NCBI GenBank assembly: GCA_011947345.1
Contig: JAAVTG010000035.1
Span: 1-64,000 of the forward strand
DNA length: 64,000 nucleotides
Origin: Phytophthora quininea
Lineage: Eukaryota; Oomycota; Peronosporomycetes; Peronosporales; Peronosporaceae
Direction of reading: 5' to 3'
Of the stretch, positions 40,435 through 53,106 are shown piece after piece. The notes under the pieces were generated by a model. That model had not been told where the DNA came from. It saw only the letters and a list, made by a program, of their open reading frames with translations, and searched no databases. A program made the position numbers and the translations under genes. Every line of letters starts with the position of its first letter. Position 1 is the stretch's first letter.

Positions 40435-41409
40435 ATGAACGTTCCAGCGAGTGATGCCGTGCATATTTGGCTGCTGTATGGTGACACCCGTCAGAGCCGA
40501 CTGTCACAATGATCTCACCAAAAGCCGTATCAATCCACGTGAAGTAATCGAGCCTGCCACCCCCCAAGACCACCGAGCTAAACCGGCACTTGTTGCCGCC
40601 ACTGTTCAACCATGCTGGCTGCCGCAGCATTGCTGCGAAAGTCTGTCCGGTCGCTTTCATCGAGCTGGCCGAGAGTGTTACCAGTCGAGACGAAGCAACC
40701 ACAGTGCGTGTAGTAGATTTGCAGCGATAAGTTCAATCATTTATGATGAGTTGATGTCAACACGAGCTCGACAGAGTTGCTACAGACTTCCTCGTCGATA
40801 ACTTGATCATCAGCATTTGGTTGGGATGCACGTCGCGTCCGTGGAACAAGATTGGATTTGCAGCAGAAGTCGACGGTTTCTCCGCCTCTCAGACCCAAGG
40901 AAAAGAAGACGGAGTCCTGCCCGTCCTGCCACAGCAGCTCCATACACGCCAGTACTTGTGAACTACGAGTAGCACACACTCGACCTGGCCGTTGCGCTGC
41001 TAATGATGCTACGAGCACTGCCACGCTTCATGGCTCGTGGATAAACCAGACTAGAAGCTGTTGATTTGGCTGGTTACGCGTTTTATTAGCAGAGTTCAAC
41101 AGCATGGATCGACGCTTGTCGCGGACAAGTTCGGCCGGTTGCGCGCGCAAGGAATGCGCTTTGTCTTGATCCCTCCACGCAGTCGGTTGCAGAAGTGCAA
41201 CGCGTTATGTATGGTGCGTTCCCGGTGCGTTCCCGGTGCCAGGCTTCTCGTTATCGTCCAGAGCATAGCGACCACGTCTGCGACGAACGTATCGGCCTGC
41301 AAATCTGCTGGGACGCCTCCACGTCCGTGTGTCATCAGTGGTGATTGCGCTGATCAGTCACCACGATGTCGGTCAGTCGATCGCAGGAGAGTCTCTGATT
41401 CTGATAATG

Positions 41410-41494
41410 TTTGAAGTTTCGCGCCTTTGAAGTTTCGCGCCTTTTGAAGTTTCGCGCCGTTTGAAGTTTCGCGCCCATACTTCTTTTCGCGCCC
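41410..41494 (+). promoter_or_regulatory. TTTCGCGCC cluster, unit 2 (4+1 sites)
   Basis: Same arrangement as unit 1, with one spacer shorter by one T; about 90 nt upstream of ATG 41585. Confidence 0.5.
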
Positions 41495-41584
41495 AACGCA
41501 GCGGAGCGAGAAGAGCACCACGCGATCAAGAGGAGAGGAGAGAAAGCAAGAGAGAGAAGGAGAGAGAGAGAGAGAGAGAACAGG

Positions 41585-43593
41585 ATGCCGAGCCTGTGTA
41601 AGAACAAGGTGGAGATGGAGACCAGCCCCATGGTGTGGTAAGTGATCCCACTGCTATCTTTGGATTGGATTGATTACCTAACGTGTATCCAATGCAGGCG
41701 AGAGGTGGCGATGCGGCTCACGTCGGATGGCTGCGGCTCCCCGTTCCCGTGCCGGTGCTGGAGTACAAGCGCCGCCTCCCCGCTGGCAACTTGGAGTGCG
41801 GCAGGCTGACTCTGGACCCAAGGAAGGAGCCTCCAAAGCTGCTGACGACGCGCCAGAACCCCTCCGTTTTAACGTCGACGCGGGCGGCAAATGCAAGAAG
41901 TTCCGGGCCCAGGACCTGTCGTCGTCCAAGGCCTGGACGTCGGCCATCCGACTCGCCATCGACACGGCCAAGAGGCAGGCCACATACGTCGCTCGCAACG
42001 CTCGGCTGGAGAAGCGCATGACGAAGGGCGAGAGCGGCGACCGCGCGACGACGAGCATCGAGCTCCCAAGATGCAGAGCGACAGAGACGAGTAGCGTGGT
42101 GTCCGGCGGATCGAGTGACGGCGTTGGTGCGAGATCGAGCCCTCGTTCTGGTCCTACATGTCCTGAACGTACTCCTGCTGCGGCCAAGCGCGAGATCAAG
42201 AACCTACGTGCTGCTGCGCCGAAGCGTCCCGTACGTGCTGCTACAACGGCCACCCAAGAGCTGACGAAGATGCCTGCACCTGCTGTCAAGTGTCGCGAAC
42301 GTCCGACGGCCTCTACAAGTCGTGGAGATGGCGCTACGGATGCCCAACGAGAACTCCGCCACGTTCGTGCGGAGAAGGACAAGCTCGCCGCTGAGTTGGC
42401 ACAGTCTCAGCGTTCTGTGGCCGATCTAAAGCGCAAATGTGTGAACTGGAAGGCGTCGTGAAGACTCGAGCGGAGCAGCTGGAGCAGCTACAGATGTCGT
42501 CATGCAAGCTCGCTGGGCAACTGGCAGCCACCCAAGCGACTTCGAGTGCCCTGGAGCTGGAACATTTGGCTTTGATGGTGTCCTTGGAATCGGCTCACGC
42601 AAAGACTGCCCAGCTAGAGGACCGAATTGGCGCCATGCAATTCGAACGCATTGAAGCGCAGGTGCAACTCGAGTCGCTCTCGCAAACGAACCTGGTTGCT
42701 GAGGAGCAGAGTGTGCGAGGTGAGGCTGACAAGCATCAGCAGCAGACAGCGCAAGATCAGCCAGGCCAGCTGAAGACGGAAGGGACTGATGTGGAGCAGT
42801 CTCCGCAAGTGGTGAAGCAAGTGAGTGTGCGGACGGGTGTGGTGCTGCAGCAGGAAATGAGATCTCCAGAGGTGGAAGTGAGCCCATCGTGTAGTGAGAG
42901 CAAAGAGAAGGCCAGCTTACTGCAGAAGGCGTTGAAGGTCGTGCCGACCGAGATGTTGCCGGCCTACAGCGACGTGATTGACACAGCGGTGGCGCACGAG
43001 GAGAATGAGCTCAACGACGATTCGACGCGGAGAGGTGCTGGAGAGAAGCAAGCCGTCACCAAGCTCGCTGCATATATTGGTGCTCAAGTGGCAACGAGGG
43101 TCCAGCCTGACTTAAAGGGACATCTCCGAGCGCGTATCACCGGAATCGGAGAAGTCCTCAAGGCTCAACGCAGTCGCACGCAGTGGTCGAAACGAGGAAA
43201 GATGGCGAATTCGTGGTTTGAGCTGCCGATGCACATGAGCAAGCGGCCGTCTTTGCTCGGATCAAGGGCCGTTGTGGTGCCACGGCGCGTGCATGGAGCA
43301 AAAGAGCCCAATAGTGAGCCAGCACCCAATGGCGCCACGCCTTCAGCAAAGGCGCGTGGCAAGGAGCTGACAGCTGAGGCCATGGATCTCTTCAAGGCCG
43401 ACAAACAGATGGCCGTGAGTGATATGGCAATGAACGCTGTTCTGTTGTCGGCGCAATTTTGGCGTTGGAGACGGTCGGGCTCCCGGCGGCTGTGACTTTC
43501 GTGGTGGCGATGCTGCTCATCGCAGTGCTCGTCCAAGCGCATGCTTTTGCCGTTCGTTTGGACCTCGCAGGATGGAGGCGAGTTGCCATCTGA
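41585..43593 (+). CDS. PH-like/coiled-coil protein, unit 2, extra frame break
   Basis: Same architecture as unit 1, with exon 1 at 41585-41637 and the intron at 41638-41697. A private 1-nt loss at about 42428 (CTAAAGCG where units 3-5 have CTGAAAGCG) splits it into an N-terminal frame ending at 42461 and a C-terminal frame from 42437 to 43495. The alternative hydrophobic C terminus ends at TGA 43591-43593. The break is in an A run, so a consensus error is possible; otherwise this unit encodes a truncated protein. Confidence 0.6.
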
Positions 43594-43769
43594 CGATCAA
43601 GCGTGCACTTGGAGAGGCTTTGAGCAAGGCTCCTCGGGTAGATTGAATACGTGGAGTTATTACCCAGAACCAGCAGTGGATGTTGGTGCTTGGAGGCTGT
43701 TGATGTTATGGAGTGTGTCGTGAAGTGAAAACTACGAACGGTCTTCGCTTGTCTTCAAAGTGGAAGCAG

Positions 43770-45915
43770 AATCGATTTCGTCAGCTCCGTCAGCTCCGTC
43801 GGCTCGGTACTCGCATCGACGAATAGAGCTACGGGGACTCATCGCTCCCAGTCGCTCACCATCTTTCGTCGTGTGTGGTGATCCAAATCGTGTTGTTGGA
43901 GATCATTTCCTCCTCATGACGCATGCGGATCGTACCGAGCTAGTCGAACCAAGGACTCATATCTCCTTGATGAACGTGACAGCGAGGGTTTGAACCCGGG
44001 AAATACGCACAAAGTTTGCGCTGTGGTGTATCTACCTGTGGTTGTGGAGCCGTACAGATTTGGCTGCGGCATGGCGGTCCCCACCAGAGCAGCTCCTCTG
44101 ACTGTCCCTGAACTGGCGATGTGTGGAAGCGACCTATTTGTTTCTGGATGAAGCTCGTGTTCCTAGTGGCGATGGTTTATCGAATTGCATGAAATAAATG
44201 CAGTGACAAGTAGAAGAAATGGCCCAATGGAAGCAATACGAACCAAATACCGAGAGAAGATCGAACGTGGACAAGCCCAACACCCGCTGGGAGAATACAC
44301 AAGAGTATCGGACGTCTCGTGGATGCTGGAGCTTTATTGAATATGTCTTCGCTACAAGGAATGGTTCTGTTACTGACTTCTTTCCTGGTGGGGAAAGAAG
44401 AGATTGTTCAAAGACTTAAGGTCGACTGGAACAAATATGGATGCGATTATTGGAGATGGCTGAGTTTGGGCGGTATCGCCACGAGCGAGACGATCTCGAC
44501 CGCATACAACAAGTATATTCCGATGGAGTCTCTCGTACAACTCGATTCGATCACAGGATCCCCGCCGTTACTAAACCTCTGTGTCCATGTCTGCATGAAT
44601 GTGAATGGCTCGCGTGTACACCGGACAAGTCAATGAGGTCGTTCGCCTACTCCTCGGATTGATGCCTGCGCTGCCGCATGAATAGACTGGGAACTCATCA
44701 CTTCCTCTGGTCTTCATCCTCGCCAACTTGCTGTGATGCCAGGGACTCATTGCTCCCTGGCTGTATCAGTAGGTGGGGTGATCCGGTACGAGGAGGTCAT
44801 TTTCTTCTCGTCGCCGGATCGCCGAGGGATTGCGTGCAGTAGTTGGCTGGGACTCATTTCTCCCAGCCAGCGCAGTCGCGTTCAATCTCGTGGAATGGTG
44901 AGCTTCATTTCTCAGTGTTTTGCTCGATGCGAGCAGGCAAGAGGAATCAACGTTTGTGTTTGTGTTTTCCATCTCGGTGGATTCATGTTCCTCGCACCGA
45001 AGAAAACGAGCTGCTGGGACCCATTACTCCTAGCCAGCTCGTCATCTTTGGTCGGTCGTGTGTGGATTCCGAACGTGTATTGGAGATCATTTCCTCCGTC
45101 TCACGCGCTGCGGCTGAAACACACAGGGGACACATATCCCCTTGATTGATGAACGTGACAGCGATACAACTACCAGCACCGTTTTGGTGGGACACACTGA
45201 AGTCATCAAGACGTTGCTGCTCAACGGAGCTAACCCGACTATCCGCGACCAGAACGGACAGTTGTCTCCCGACTACATGGTTTGCATTTGTGGCAAACAA
45301 ACCTGGCGGCAATGACGGACAAGCCCTTCGGAGTCGTTCGTCTACTACTCGAATTTATGCCAGCACTATCGCCTGGGGAACTCATCTCTTCCTCGCGCTG
45401 GGTATGTGCAGGCAAGTGGAGCCAACGTTTGTGTTCACGTTATCAAGATCGGTACTTGCAACGACGAAACAGAGCTATTGGGACTCATTACTCCCGATCA
45501 GCTTGCTATTTTCTGTCGTCGTGTGCGGATCCCGAACGTGTTTTGGAGGCCATTTCCTCCTCATGACGCATGCGGATCCTACCGAGCGAGACGAACCAAG
45601 GACTCATATCTCCTTGATGAACGTTCCAGCGAGTGATGCCGTGCATATTTGGCTGCTGTATGGTGACACCCGTCAGAGCCGACTGTCACAATGATCTCAC
45701 CAAAAGCCGTATCAATCCACGTGAAGTAATCGAGCCTGCCACCACCCCAAGACCACCGAGCTAAACCGGCACTTGTTGCCGCCATTGTTCAACCATGCTG
45801 GCTGCCGCAGCATTGCTGCGAAAGTCTGTCCGGTCGCTTTCATCGAGCTGGCCGAGAGTGTTACCAGTCGAGACGAAGCAACCACAGTGCGTGTAGTAGA
45901 TTTGCAGCGATAAGC
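43770..45915 (+). pseudogene. ankyrin-type segment, unit 2
   Basis: Nearly identical to unit 1, with the same internal deletion. It differs by GTGGCAAACAAACC at 45290-45303 (four extra bases, also seen in unit 4) and by retaining the TTTT run before the ankyrin repeat. Confidence 0.5.
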
Positions 45916-46579
45916 TCAATCATTTATGATGAGTTGATGTCAACACGAGCTCGACAGAGTTGCTACAGACTTCCTCGTCGATAACTTGATCATCAGCATT
46001 TGGTTGGGATGCACGTCGCGTCCGTGGAACAAGATTGGATTTGCAGCAGAAGTCGACGGTTTCTCCGCCTCTCAGACCCAAGGAAAAGAAGACGGAGTCC
46101 TGCCCGTCCTGCCACAGCAGCTCCATACACGCCAGTACTTGTGAACTACGAGTAGCACACACTGACCTGGCCGTTGCGCTGCTAATGATGCTACGAGCAC
46201 TGCCACGCTTCATGGCTCGTGGATAAACCAGACTAGAAGCTGTTGATTTGGCTGGTTACGCGTTTTATTAGCAGAGTTCAACAGCATGGATCGACGCTTG
46301 TCGCGGACAAGTTCGGCCGGTTGCGCGCGCAAGGAATGCGCTTTGTCTTGATCCCTCCACGCAGTCGGTTGCAGAAGTGCAACGCGTTATGTATGGTGCG
46401 TTCCCGGTGCCAGGCTTCTCGTTATCGTCCAGAGCATAGCGACCACGTCTGCGACGAACGTAGCGGCCTGCAAATCTGCTGGGACGCCTCCACGTCCGTG
46501 TGTCATCAGTGGTGATTGCGCTGATCAGTCACCACGATGTCGGTCAGTCGATCGCAGGAGAGTCTCTGATTCTGATAAT

Positions 46580-46650
46580 GTTTGAAGTTTCGCGCCTTCT
46601 GAAGTTTCGCGCCGTTTGAAGTTTCGCGCCCATACTTCTTTTCGCGCCCA
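46580..46650 (+). promoter_or_regulatory. TTTCGCGCC cluster, unit 3 (3+1 sites)
   Basis: Three tandem copies plus the distal CTTTTCGCGCC, one repeat fewer than units 1-2; about 90 nt upstream of ATG 46738. Confidence 0.5.
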
Positions 46651-46737
46651 ACGCAGCGGAGCGAGAAGAGCACCACGCGATCAAGAGGAGAGGAGAGAAA
46701 GCAAGAGAGAGAAGGTAAGAGAGAGAGAGAGAACAGG

Positions 46738-48747
46738 ATGCCGAGCCTGTGTAAGAACAAGGTGGAGATGGAGACCAGCCCCATGGTGTGGTAAGTGATC
46801 CCACTGCTATCTTTGGATTGGATTGATTACCTAACGTGTATCCAATGCAGGCGAGAGGTGGCGATGCGGCTCACGTCGGATGGCTGCGGCTCCCCGTTCC
46901 CGTGCCGGTGCTGGAGTACAAGCGCCGCCTCCCCGCTGGCAACTTGGAGTGCGGCAGGCTGACTCTGGACCCAAGGAAGGAGCCTCCAAAGCTGCTGACG
47001 ACGCGCCAGAACCCCTCCGTTTTAACGTCGACGCGGGCGGCAAATGCAAGAAGTTCCGGGCCCAGGACCTGTCGTCGTCCAAGGCCTGGACGTCGGCCAT
47101 CCGACTCGCCATCGACACGGCCAAGAGGCAGGCCACATACGTCGCTCGCAACGCTCGGCTGGAGAAGCGCATGACGAAGGGCGAGAGCGGCGACCGCGCG
47201 ACGACGAGCATCGAGCTCCCAAGATGCAGAGCGACAGAGACGAGTAGCGTGGTGTCCGGCGGATCGAGTGACGGCGTTGGTGCGAGATCGAGCCCTCGTT
47301 CTGGTCCTACATGTCCTGAACGTGCTCCTGCTGCGGCCAAGCGCGAGATCAAGAACCTACGTGCTGCTGCGCCGAAGCGTCCCGTACGTGCTGCTACAAC
47401 GGCCACCCAAGAGCTGACGAAGATGCCTGCACCTGCTGTCAAGTGTCGCGAACGTCCGACGGCCTCTACAAGTCGTGGAGATGGCGCTACGAATGCCCAA
47501 CGAGAACTCCGCCACGTTCGTGCGGAGAAGGACAAGCTCGCCGCTGAGTTGGCACAGTCTCAGCGTTCTGTGGCCGATCTGAAAGCGCAAATGTGTGAAC
47601 TGGAAGGCGTCGTGAAGACTCGAGCGGAGCAGCTGGAGCAGCTACAGATGTCGTCATGCAAGCTCGCTGGACAACTGGCAGCCACCCAAGCGACTTCGAG
47701 TGCCCTGGAGCTGGAACATTTGGCTTTGATGGTGTCCTTGGAATCGGCTCACGCAAAGACTGCCCAGCTAGAGGACCAAATTGGCGCCATGCAATTCGAA
47801 CGCATTGAAGCGCAGGTACAGCTCGAGTCGCTCTCGCAAACGAACCTGGTTGCTGAGGAGCAGAGTGTGCGAGGTGAGGCTGACAAGCATCAGCAGCAGA
47901 CAGCGCAAGATCAGCCAGGCCAGCTGAAGACGGAAGGGACTGATGTGGAGCAGTCTCCGCAAGTGGTGAAGCAAGTGAGTGTGCGGACGGGTGTGGTGCT
48001 GCAGCAGGAAATGAGATCTCCAGAGGTGGAAGTGAGCCCATCGTGTAGTGAGAGCAAAGAGAAGGCCAGCTTACTGCAGAAGGCGTTGAAGGTCGTGCCG
48101 ACCGAGATGTTGCCGGCCTACAGCGACGTGATTGACACAGCGGTGGCGCACGAGGAGAATGAGCTCAACGACGATTCGACGCGGAGAGGTGCTGGAGAGA
48201 AGCAAGCCGTCACCAAGCTCGCTGCATATATTGGTGCTCAAGTGGCAACGAGGGTCCAGCCTGACTTAAAGGGACATCTCCGAGCGCGTATCACCGGAAT
48301 CGGAGAAGTCCTCAAGGCTCAACGCAGTCGCACGCAGTGGTCGAAACGAGGAAAGATGGCGAATTCGTGGTTTGAGCTGCCGATGCACATGAGCAAGCGG
48401 CCGTCTTTGCTCGGATCAAGGGCCGTTGTGGTGCCACGGCGCGTGCATGGAGCAAAAGAGCCCAATAGTGAGCCAGCACCCAATGGCGCCACGCCTTCAG
48501 CAAAGGCGCGTGGCAAGGAGCTGACAGCTGAGGCCATGGATCTCTTCAAGGCCGACAAACAGATGGCCGTGAGTGATATGGCAATGAACGCTGTTCTGTT
48601 GTCGGCGCAATTTTGGCGTTGGAGACGGTCGGGCTCCCGGCGGCTGTGACTTTCGTGGTGGCGATGCTGCTCATCGCAGTGCTCGTCCAAGCGCATGCTT
48701 TTGCCGTTCGTTTGGACCTCGCAGGATGGAGGCGAGTTGCCATCTGA
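46738..48747 (+). CDS. PH-like/coiled-coil protein, unit 3
   Basis: Exon 1 is 46738-46790 and the intron 46791-46850. The main frame 46880-48649 (589 residues) is uninterrupted and two residues longer than unit 1 because of an extra HQ in the Gln-rich stretch (DKHQQQTAQ). It uses the ADLKAQMCELE variant of the coiled coil shared with units 4 and 5. The frame ends before the hydrophobic segment, as in every unit; the alternative end is TGA 48745-48747. Confidence 0.65.
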
Positions 48748-48934
48748 CGATCAAGCGTGCACTTGGAGAGGCTTTGAGCAAGGCTCCTCGGGTAGATTGA
48801 ATACGTGGAGCTATTACCCAGAACCAGCAGTGGATGTTGGTGCTTGGAGGCTGTTGATGTTATGGAGTATGTCGTGAAGTGAAAACTACGAACGGTCTTC
48901 GCTTGTCTTCAAAGTGGAAGCAGAATCGATTTCG

Positions 48935-48988
48935 TCAGCTCCGTCAGCTCCGTCAGCTCCGTCAGCTCCGTCAGCTCCGTCAGCTCCG
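48935..48988 (+). repeat. (TCAGCTCCG)6 minisatellite, unit 3
   Basis: Six exact 9-nt repeats. On the minus strand they read (ELT)n within an open frame. Units 1-2 keep only two copies, at the edge of their deletion. Confidence 0.9.
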
Positions 48989-49039
48989 TCAGTGATGCCG
49001 AGTGTTGGCGGTACGGCGTAGATTGGCTCGCAATGTTAG

Positions 49040-52000
49040 TTGGAGTGGCCCAACACGTTCGAGGAGCAGTCGGGTTTCCCAGCCGACCAGTTGACTGAAC
49101 GCCGCCATGATGTGGAAGTTTATCTCTCGATGTCCGACGATTTGGTCGAGTGGTGTTCTTGCCGTGGAATATCGGACTCTCACGATGGATTTCAACGAAT
49201 TGTTTGCTTCGCTGCGTCTGCTGCATCTGGCGATCCAAGTATCCCGAGGTCGGCTCTGAGCAAGACAACGTTCCATCCCGACCAGCCAAAGCCGACAGCG
49301 ATGGAGGCCATGATGCTGTTGACCGTGGAAAAAGTCGCAGAATCCCCAACGCCGAGCTCATACACTGCAGAAACAAAGACAACGCACCAGTCTGTGTGGC
49401 TGTTGACGCTACTGAACGATTTGATGGCGATTCCTGGCGGATATCCAAGCTTTCATGCAGCTCCAATCAGTCGTGGAGAAATCGGCCAGCAAACGGACAC
49501 ACTGAACTCGTCGAAATGTTGCTGCTCAATGCAGCTCACACGAATATCCGCGACCAGAATGGACTGTTGTCTCTCGACTACGCATGCTTCGCAGTTTGCG
49601 GACAATTCTGACGGCGGTGACCGACAAACCGTTGAAGTCGTTCGTCTACTGTACTACTCAACTTGACGCGATGAACGGTCTGGAACTCATTTTTCCTCGG
49701 GATGCAGCACCTCGCTGGACAAGAGCAGGCAAGTGGAGTCAATGGTTACGTTCGTGTTTTCGAGCTCGGTACTCGCATCGACGAATAGAGCTACGGGGAC
49801 TCATTGCTCCCAGTCGCTCGCCATCTTTCGTCGTGTGTGGTGATCCAAATCGTGTTGTTGGAGATCATTTCCTCCTCATGACGCATGCGGATCGTACCGA
49901 GCAAGTCGAACCAAGGACTCACATCTCCTTGATGAATGTGACAGCGAGGGTTTGAACCCGGGAAATACGCACAAAGTTTGCGCTGTGGTGTATCTACCTG
50001 TGGTTGTGGGATGGCGAGAAAATGGTAAGGTACTCCTTCTTCTATGGAGAGTGCACACGGCGATCATATTCCATGCAACATGGAGACTACGAAATGACAT
50101 TCTGTTCAGAGAGGCCCCAACCGAAACTCCAAGCATTCCAGGAATGATGTGCTCCTTCAAAATGCACTACCAATTCATCTACCAACACGCAGCTGAACTC
50201 CATTACGACGAATCGGCAATACTGTCGATAATACGTCAATTGGGCTTCGAACCGCCTAAAGACACTAATGCTATCGCTCTAGAGCAACACACCATTTGGA
50301 TTCCTCAACGGTAAATCTGATGCTACGAGATAAAGCAGCTTAGACGAGAAATCCGCTAAAGTGTTAATCAACTCATTTTAATAATCTACCTGTGGTTGTG
50401 GAGCCGTACAGATTTGGCTGCGGCATGGCGGTCCCCATCGGAGCAGCTCCTCTGACTGTCCCTGAACTGGCGATGTGTGGAAGCGACCTATTTGTTTCTG
50501 GATGAAGCTCGTGTTCCTAGTGGCGATGGTTTATCGAATTGCATGAAATAAATGCAGTGACAAGTGGAAGAAATGGCCCAATGGAAGAAATGGCCCAATG
50601 GAAGCAATACGAACCAAATACCGAGAGAAGATCGAACGTGGACAAGCCCAACACCCGCTGGGAGAATACACAAGAGTATCGGACGTCTCGTGGATGCTGG
50701 AGCTTTATTGAATATGTCTTCGCTACAAGGAATGGTTCTGTTACTGACTTCTTTCCTGGTGGGGAAAGAAGAGATTGTTCAAAGACTTAAGGTCGACTGG
50801 AACAAATATGGATGCGATTATTGGAGATGGCTGAGTTTGGGCGGTATCGCCACGAGCGAGACGATCTCGACCGCATACAACAAGTATATTCCGATGGAGT
50901 CTCTCGTACAACTCGATTCGATCACAGGATCCCCGCCGTTACTAAACCTCTGTGTCCATGTCTGCATGAATGTGAATGGCTCGCGTGTACACCGGACAAG
51001 TCAATGAGGTCGTTCGCCTACTCCTCGGATTGATGCCTGCGCTGCCGCATGAATAGACTGGGAACTCATCACTTCCTCTGGTCTTCATCCTCGCCAACTT
51101 GCTGTGATGCCAGGGACTCATTGCTCCCTGGCTGTATCAGTAGGTGGGGGTGATCCGGTACGAGGAGGTCATTTTCTTCTCGTCGCCGGATCGCCGAGGG
51201 ATTGCGTGCAGTAGTTGGCTGGGACTCATTTCTCCCAGCCAGCGCAGTCGCGTTCAATCTCGTGGAATGGTGAGCTTCATTTCTCAGTGTTTTGCTCGAT
51301 GCGAGCAGGCAAGAGGAATCAACGTTTGCGTTTGTGTTTTCCATCTCGGTGGATTCATGTTCCTCGCACCGAAGAAAACGAGCTGCTGGGACCCATTACT
51401 CCTAGCCAGCTCGTCATCTTTGGTCGGTCGTGTGTGGATCCCGAACGTGTATTGGAGATCATTTCCTCCGTCTCACGCGCTGCGGCTGAAACACACAGGG
51501 GACACATATCCCCTTGATTGATGAACGTGACAGCGATACAACTACCAGCACCGTTTTGGTCGGACACCCTGAAGTCGTCAAGACGTTGCTGCTCAACGGA
51601 GCTAACCTGAATATCCGCGACCAGAACGGACAGTTGTCTCCCGACTACATGGTTTGCATTTGTGGCAAACCTGGCGGCAATGACGGACAAGCCCTTCGGA
51701 GTCGTTCGTCTACTACTCGAATTTATGCCAGCACTATTGCCTGGGGAACTCATCTCTTCCTCGCGCTGGGTATGTGCAGGCAAGTGGAGCCAACGTTTGT
51801 GTTCACGTTATCAAGATCGGTACTTGCAACGACGAAACAGAGCTATTGGGACTCATTACTCCCGATCAGCTTGCTATTTTCTGTCGTCGTGTGCGGATCC
51901 CGAACGTGTTTTGGAGGCCATTTCCTCCTCATGACGCATGCGGATCCTACCGAGCGAGACGAACCAAGGACTCATATCTCCTTGATGAACGTTCCAGCGA

Positions 52001-52071
52001 GTGATGCCGTGCATATTTGGCTGCTGTATGGTGACACCCGTCAGAGCCGACTGCCACAATGATCTCACCAA
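49040..52071 (+). pseudogene. ankyrin-type segment, unit 3 (full length, with LINE piece)
   Basis: It contains the 5' block missing from units 1-2: CVAVDATERFDGDSWRIS, then a first ankyrin repeat GHTELVEMLLLNAAHTNIRD (about 49497-49557). The shared part follows, with GHPEVVKTLLLNGANLNIRD (about 51561-51621). A 374-nt insertion at 50010 interrupts it. Frames change several times, so no complete protein can be read. Confidence 0.5.
49992..50401 (+). mobile_element. 5'-truncated LINE-type retrotransposon fragment with 18-bp target duplication
   Basis: A 374-nt segment (50010-50383) is present only in unit 3. It is flanked by exact copies of ATCTACCTGTGGTTGTGG (49992-50009 and 50384-50401), where the other units have one copy. 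Its open frame (to TAA 50312-50314) includes LLWRVHTAIIFHATWRLRND, which resembles the C-terminal end of non-LTR reverse transcriptases, where a W/H-rich 'HxxWRxRN' motif is common. About 70 nt of 3' untranslated sequence follow; no clean poly(A) tail is present. Size, 5' truncation and target duplication fit target-primed reverse transcription. The family assignment is moderate. Confidence 0.7.
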
Positions 52072-52949
52072 AAAGCCGTATCAATCCACGTGAAGTAATC
52101 GAGCCTGCCACCACCCTAAGACCACCGAGCTAAACCGACACTTGTTGTCGCCACTGTCCAACCATGCTGGCTGCCGCAGCATTGCTGCGAAAGTCTGTCC
52201 GGTCGCTTTCATCGAGCTGGCCGAGAGTGTTACCAGTCGAGACGAAGCAACCACAGTGCGTGTAGTAGATTTGCAGCGATAAGTTCAATCATTTATGATG
52301 AATTGATGTCAACACGAGCTCGATAGAGTTGCTACAGACTTCCTCGTCGATAACTTGATCATCAGCATTTGGTTGGGATGCACGTCGCGTCCGTGGAACA
52401 AGATTGGATTTGCAGCAGAAGTCGACGGTTTCTCCGCCTCTCAGACCCAAGGAAAAGAAGACGGAGTCCTGCCCGTCCTGCCACAGCAGCTCCATACACG
52501 CCAGTACTTGTGAACTACGAGTAGCACACACTGACCTGGCCGTTGCGCTGCTAATGATGCTACGAGCACTGCCACGCTTCATGGCTCGTGGATAAACCAG
52601 ACTAGAAGCTGTTGATTTGGCTGGTTACGCGTTTTATTAGCAGAGTTCAACAGCATGGATCGACGCTTGTCGCGGACAAGTTCGGCCGGTTGCGCGCGCA
52701 AGGAATGCGCTTTGTCTTGATCCCTCCACGCAGTCGGTTGCAGAAGTGCAACGCGTTATGTATGGTGCGTTCCCGGTGCCAGGCTTCTCGTTATCGTCCA
52801 GAGCATAGCGACCACGTCTGCGACGAACGTAGCGGCCTGCAAATCTGCTGGGACGCCTCCACGTCCGTGTGTCATCAGTGGTGATTGCGCTGATCAGTCA
52901 CCACGATGTCGGTCAGTCGATCGCAGGAGAGTCTCTGATTCTGATAATG

Positions 52950-53018
52950 TTTGAAGTTTCGCGCCTTCTGAAGTTTCGCGCCGTTTGAAGTTTCGCGCCC
53001 ATACTTCTTTTCGCGCCC
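52950..53018 (+). promoter_or_regulatory. TTTCGCGCC cluster, unit 4 (3+1 sites)
   Basis: Same arrangement as unit 3; about 90 nt upstream of ATG 53107. Confidence 0.5.
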
Positions 53019-53106
53019 AACGCAGCGGAGCGAGAAGAGCACCACGCGATCAAGAGGAGAGGAGAGAAAGCAAGAGAGAGAAGGTAAGAGAGAGAGAGAG
53101 AACAGG

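Larger units (their letters stand above)
38590..40740 (+). pseudogene. ankyrin-type segment, unit 1
   Basis: This is the downstream gene of the cassette, broken into many frames. Recognisable pieces are KQYEPNTERRSNVDKPNTRW (39051-39110), VNEVVRLLLGL-like helices near 39450, an ankyrin repeat GHTEVIKTLLLNGANP (40010-40060) and KPFGVVRLLLEF (about 40140). Ten short palindromes with the core GGGACTCATNNCTCCC are spaced through it, roughly once per ankyrin-sized block. The first ankyrin block present in units 3-5 is deleted. Some breaks coincide with homopolymers, but at least one unit-specific base change (CCGTTATGG) suggests genuine decay. Confidence 0.5.
35642..40810 (+). repeat. tandem cassette array, unit 1 (about 5.17 kb)
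   Basis: The unit is bounded by recurrences of CAGCATTTGGTTGGGATGCA. Contents in order are a 0.6-kb 5' region, the TTTCGCGCC cluster, the PH-like/coiled-coil gene and the ankyrin-type segment. It shares with unit 2 a deletion of about 0.8 kb relative to units 3-5. It is preceded by unrelated sequence, so 35642 is the array's left edge. Confidence 0.85.
40811..45993 (+). repeat. tandem cassette array, unit 2 (about 5.18 kb)
   Basis: It is head-to-tail with unit 1 and nearly identical to it over the whole length, including the shared deletion. It differs by small indels such as AACAAACC in the ankyrin part and by a frame break inside the coiled-coil gene. Confidence 0.85.
45994..52362 (+). repeat. 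tandem cassette array, unit 3 (about 6.37 kb)
   Basis: It carries the full ankyrin-type segment missing from units 1-2, a (TCAGCTCCG)6 tract, and a private 374-nt insertion at 50010-50383. Confidence 0.85.

Noticed and set aside
48935..48988. Regular TCAGCTCCG repeats considered as a CRISPR-like array
   Set aside because: These are uninterrupted 9-nt tandem repeats without spacers, in a eukaryotic genome.
50010..50383. The 374-nt insertion as an intron or a DNA transposon
   Set aside because: There are no splice sites in a usable phase and no terminal inverted repeats; the 18-bp duplication and reverse-transcriptase-like C terminus fit a LINE better.
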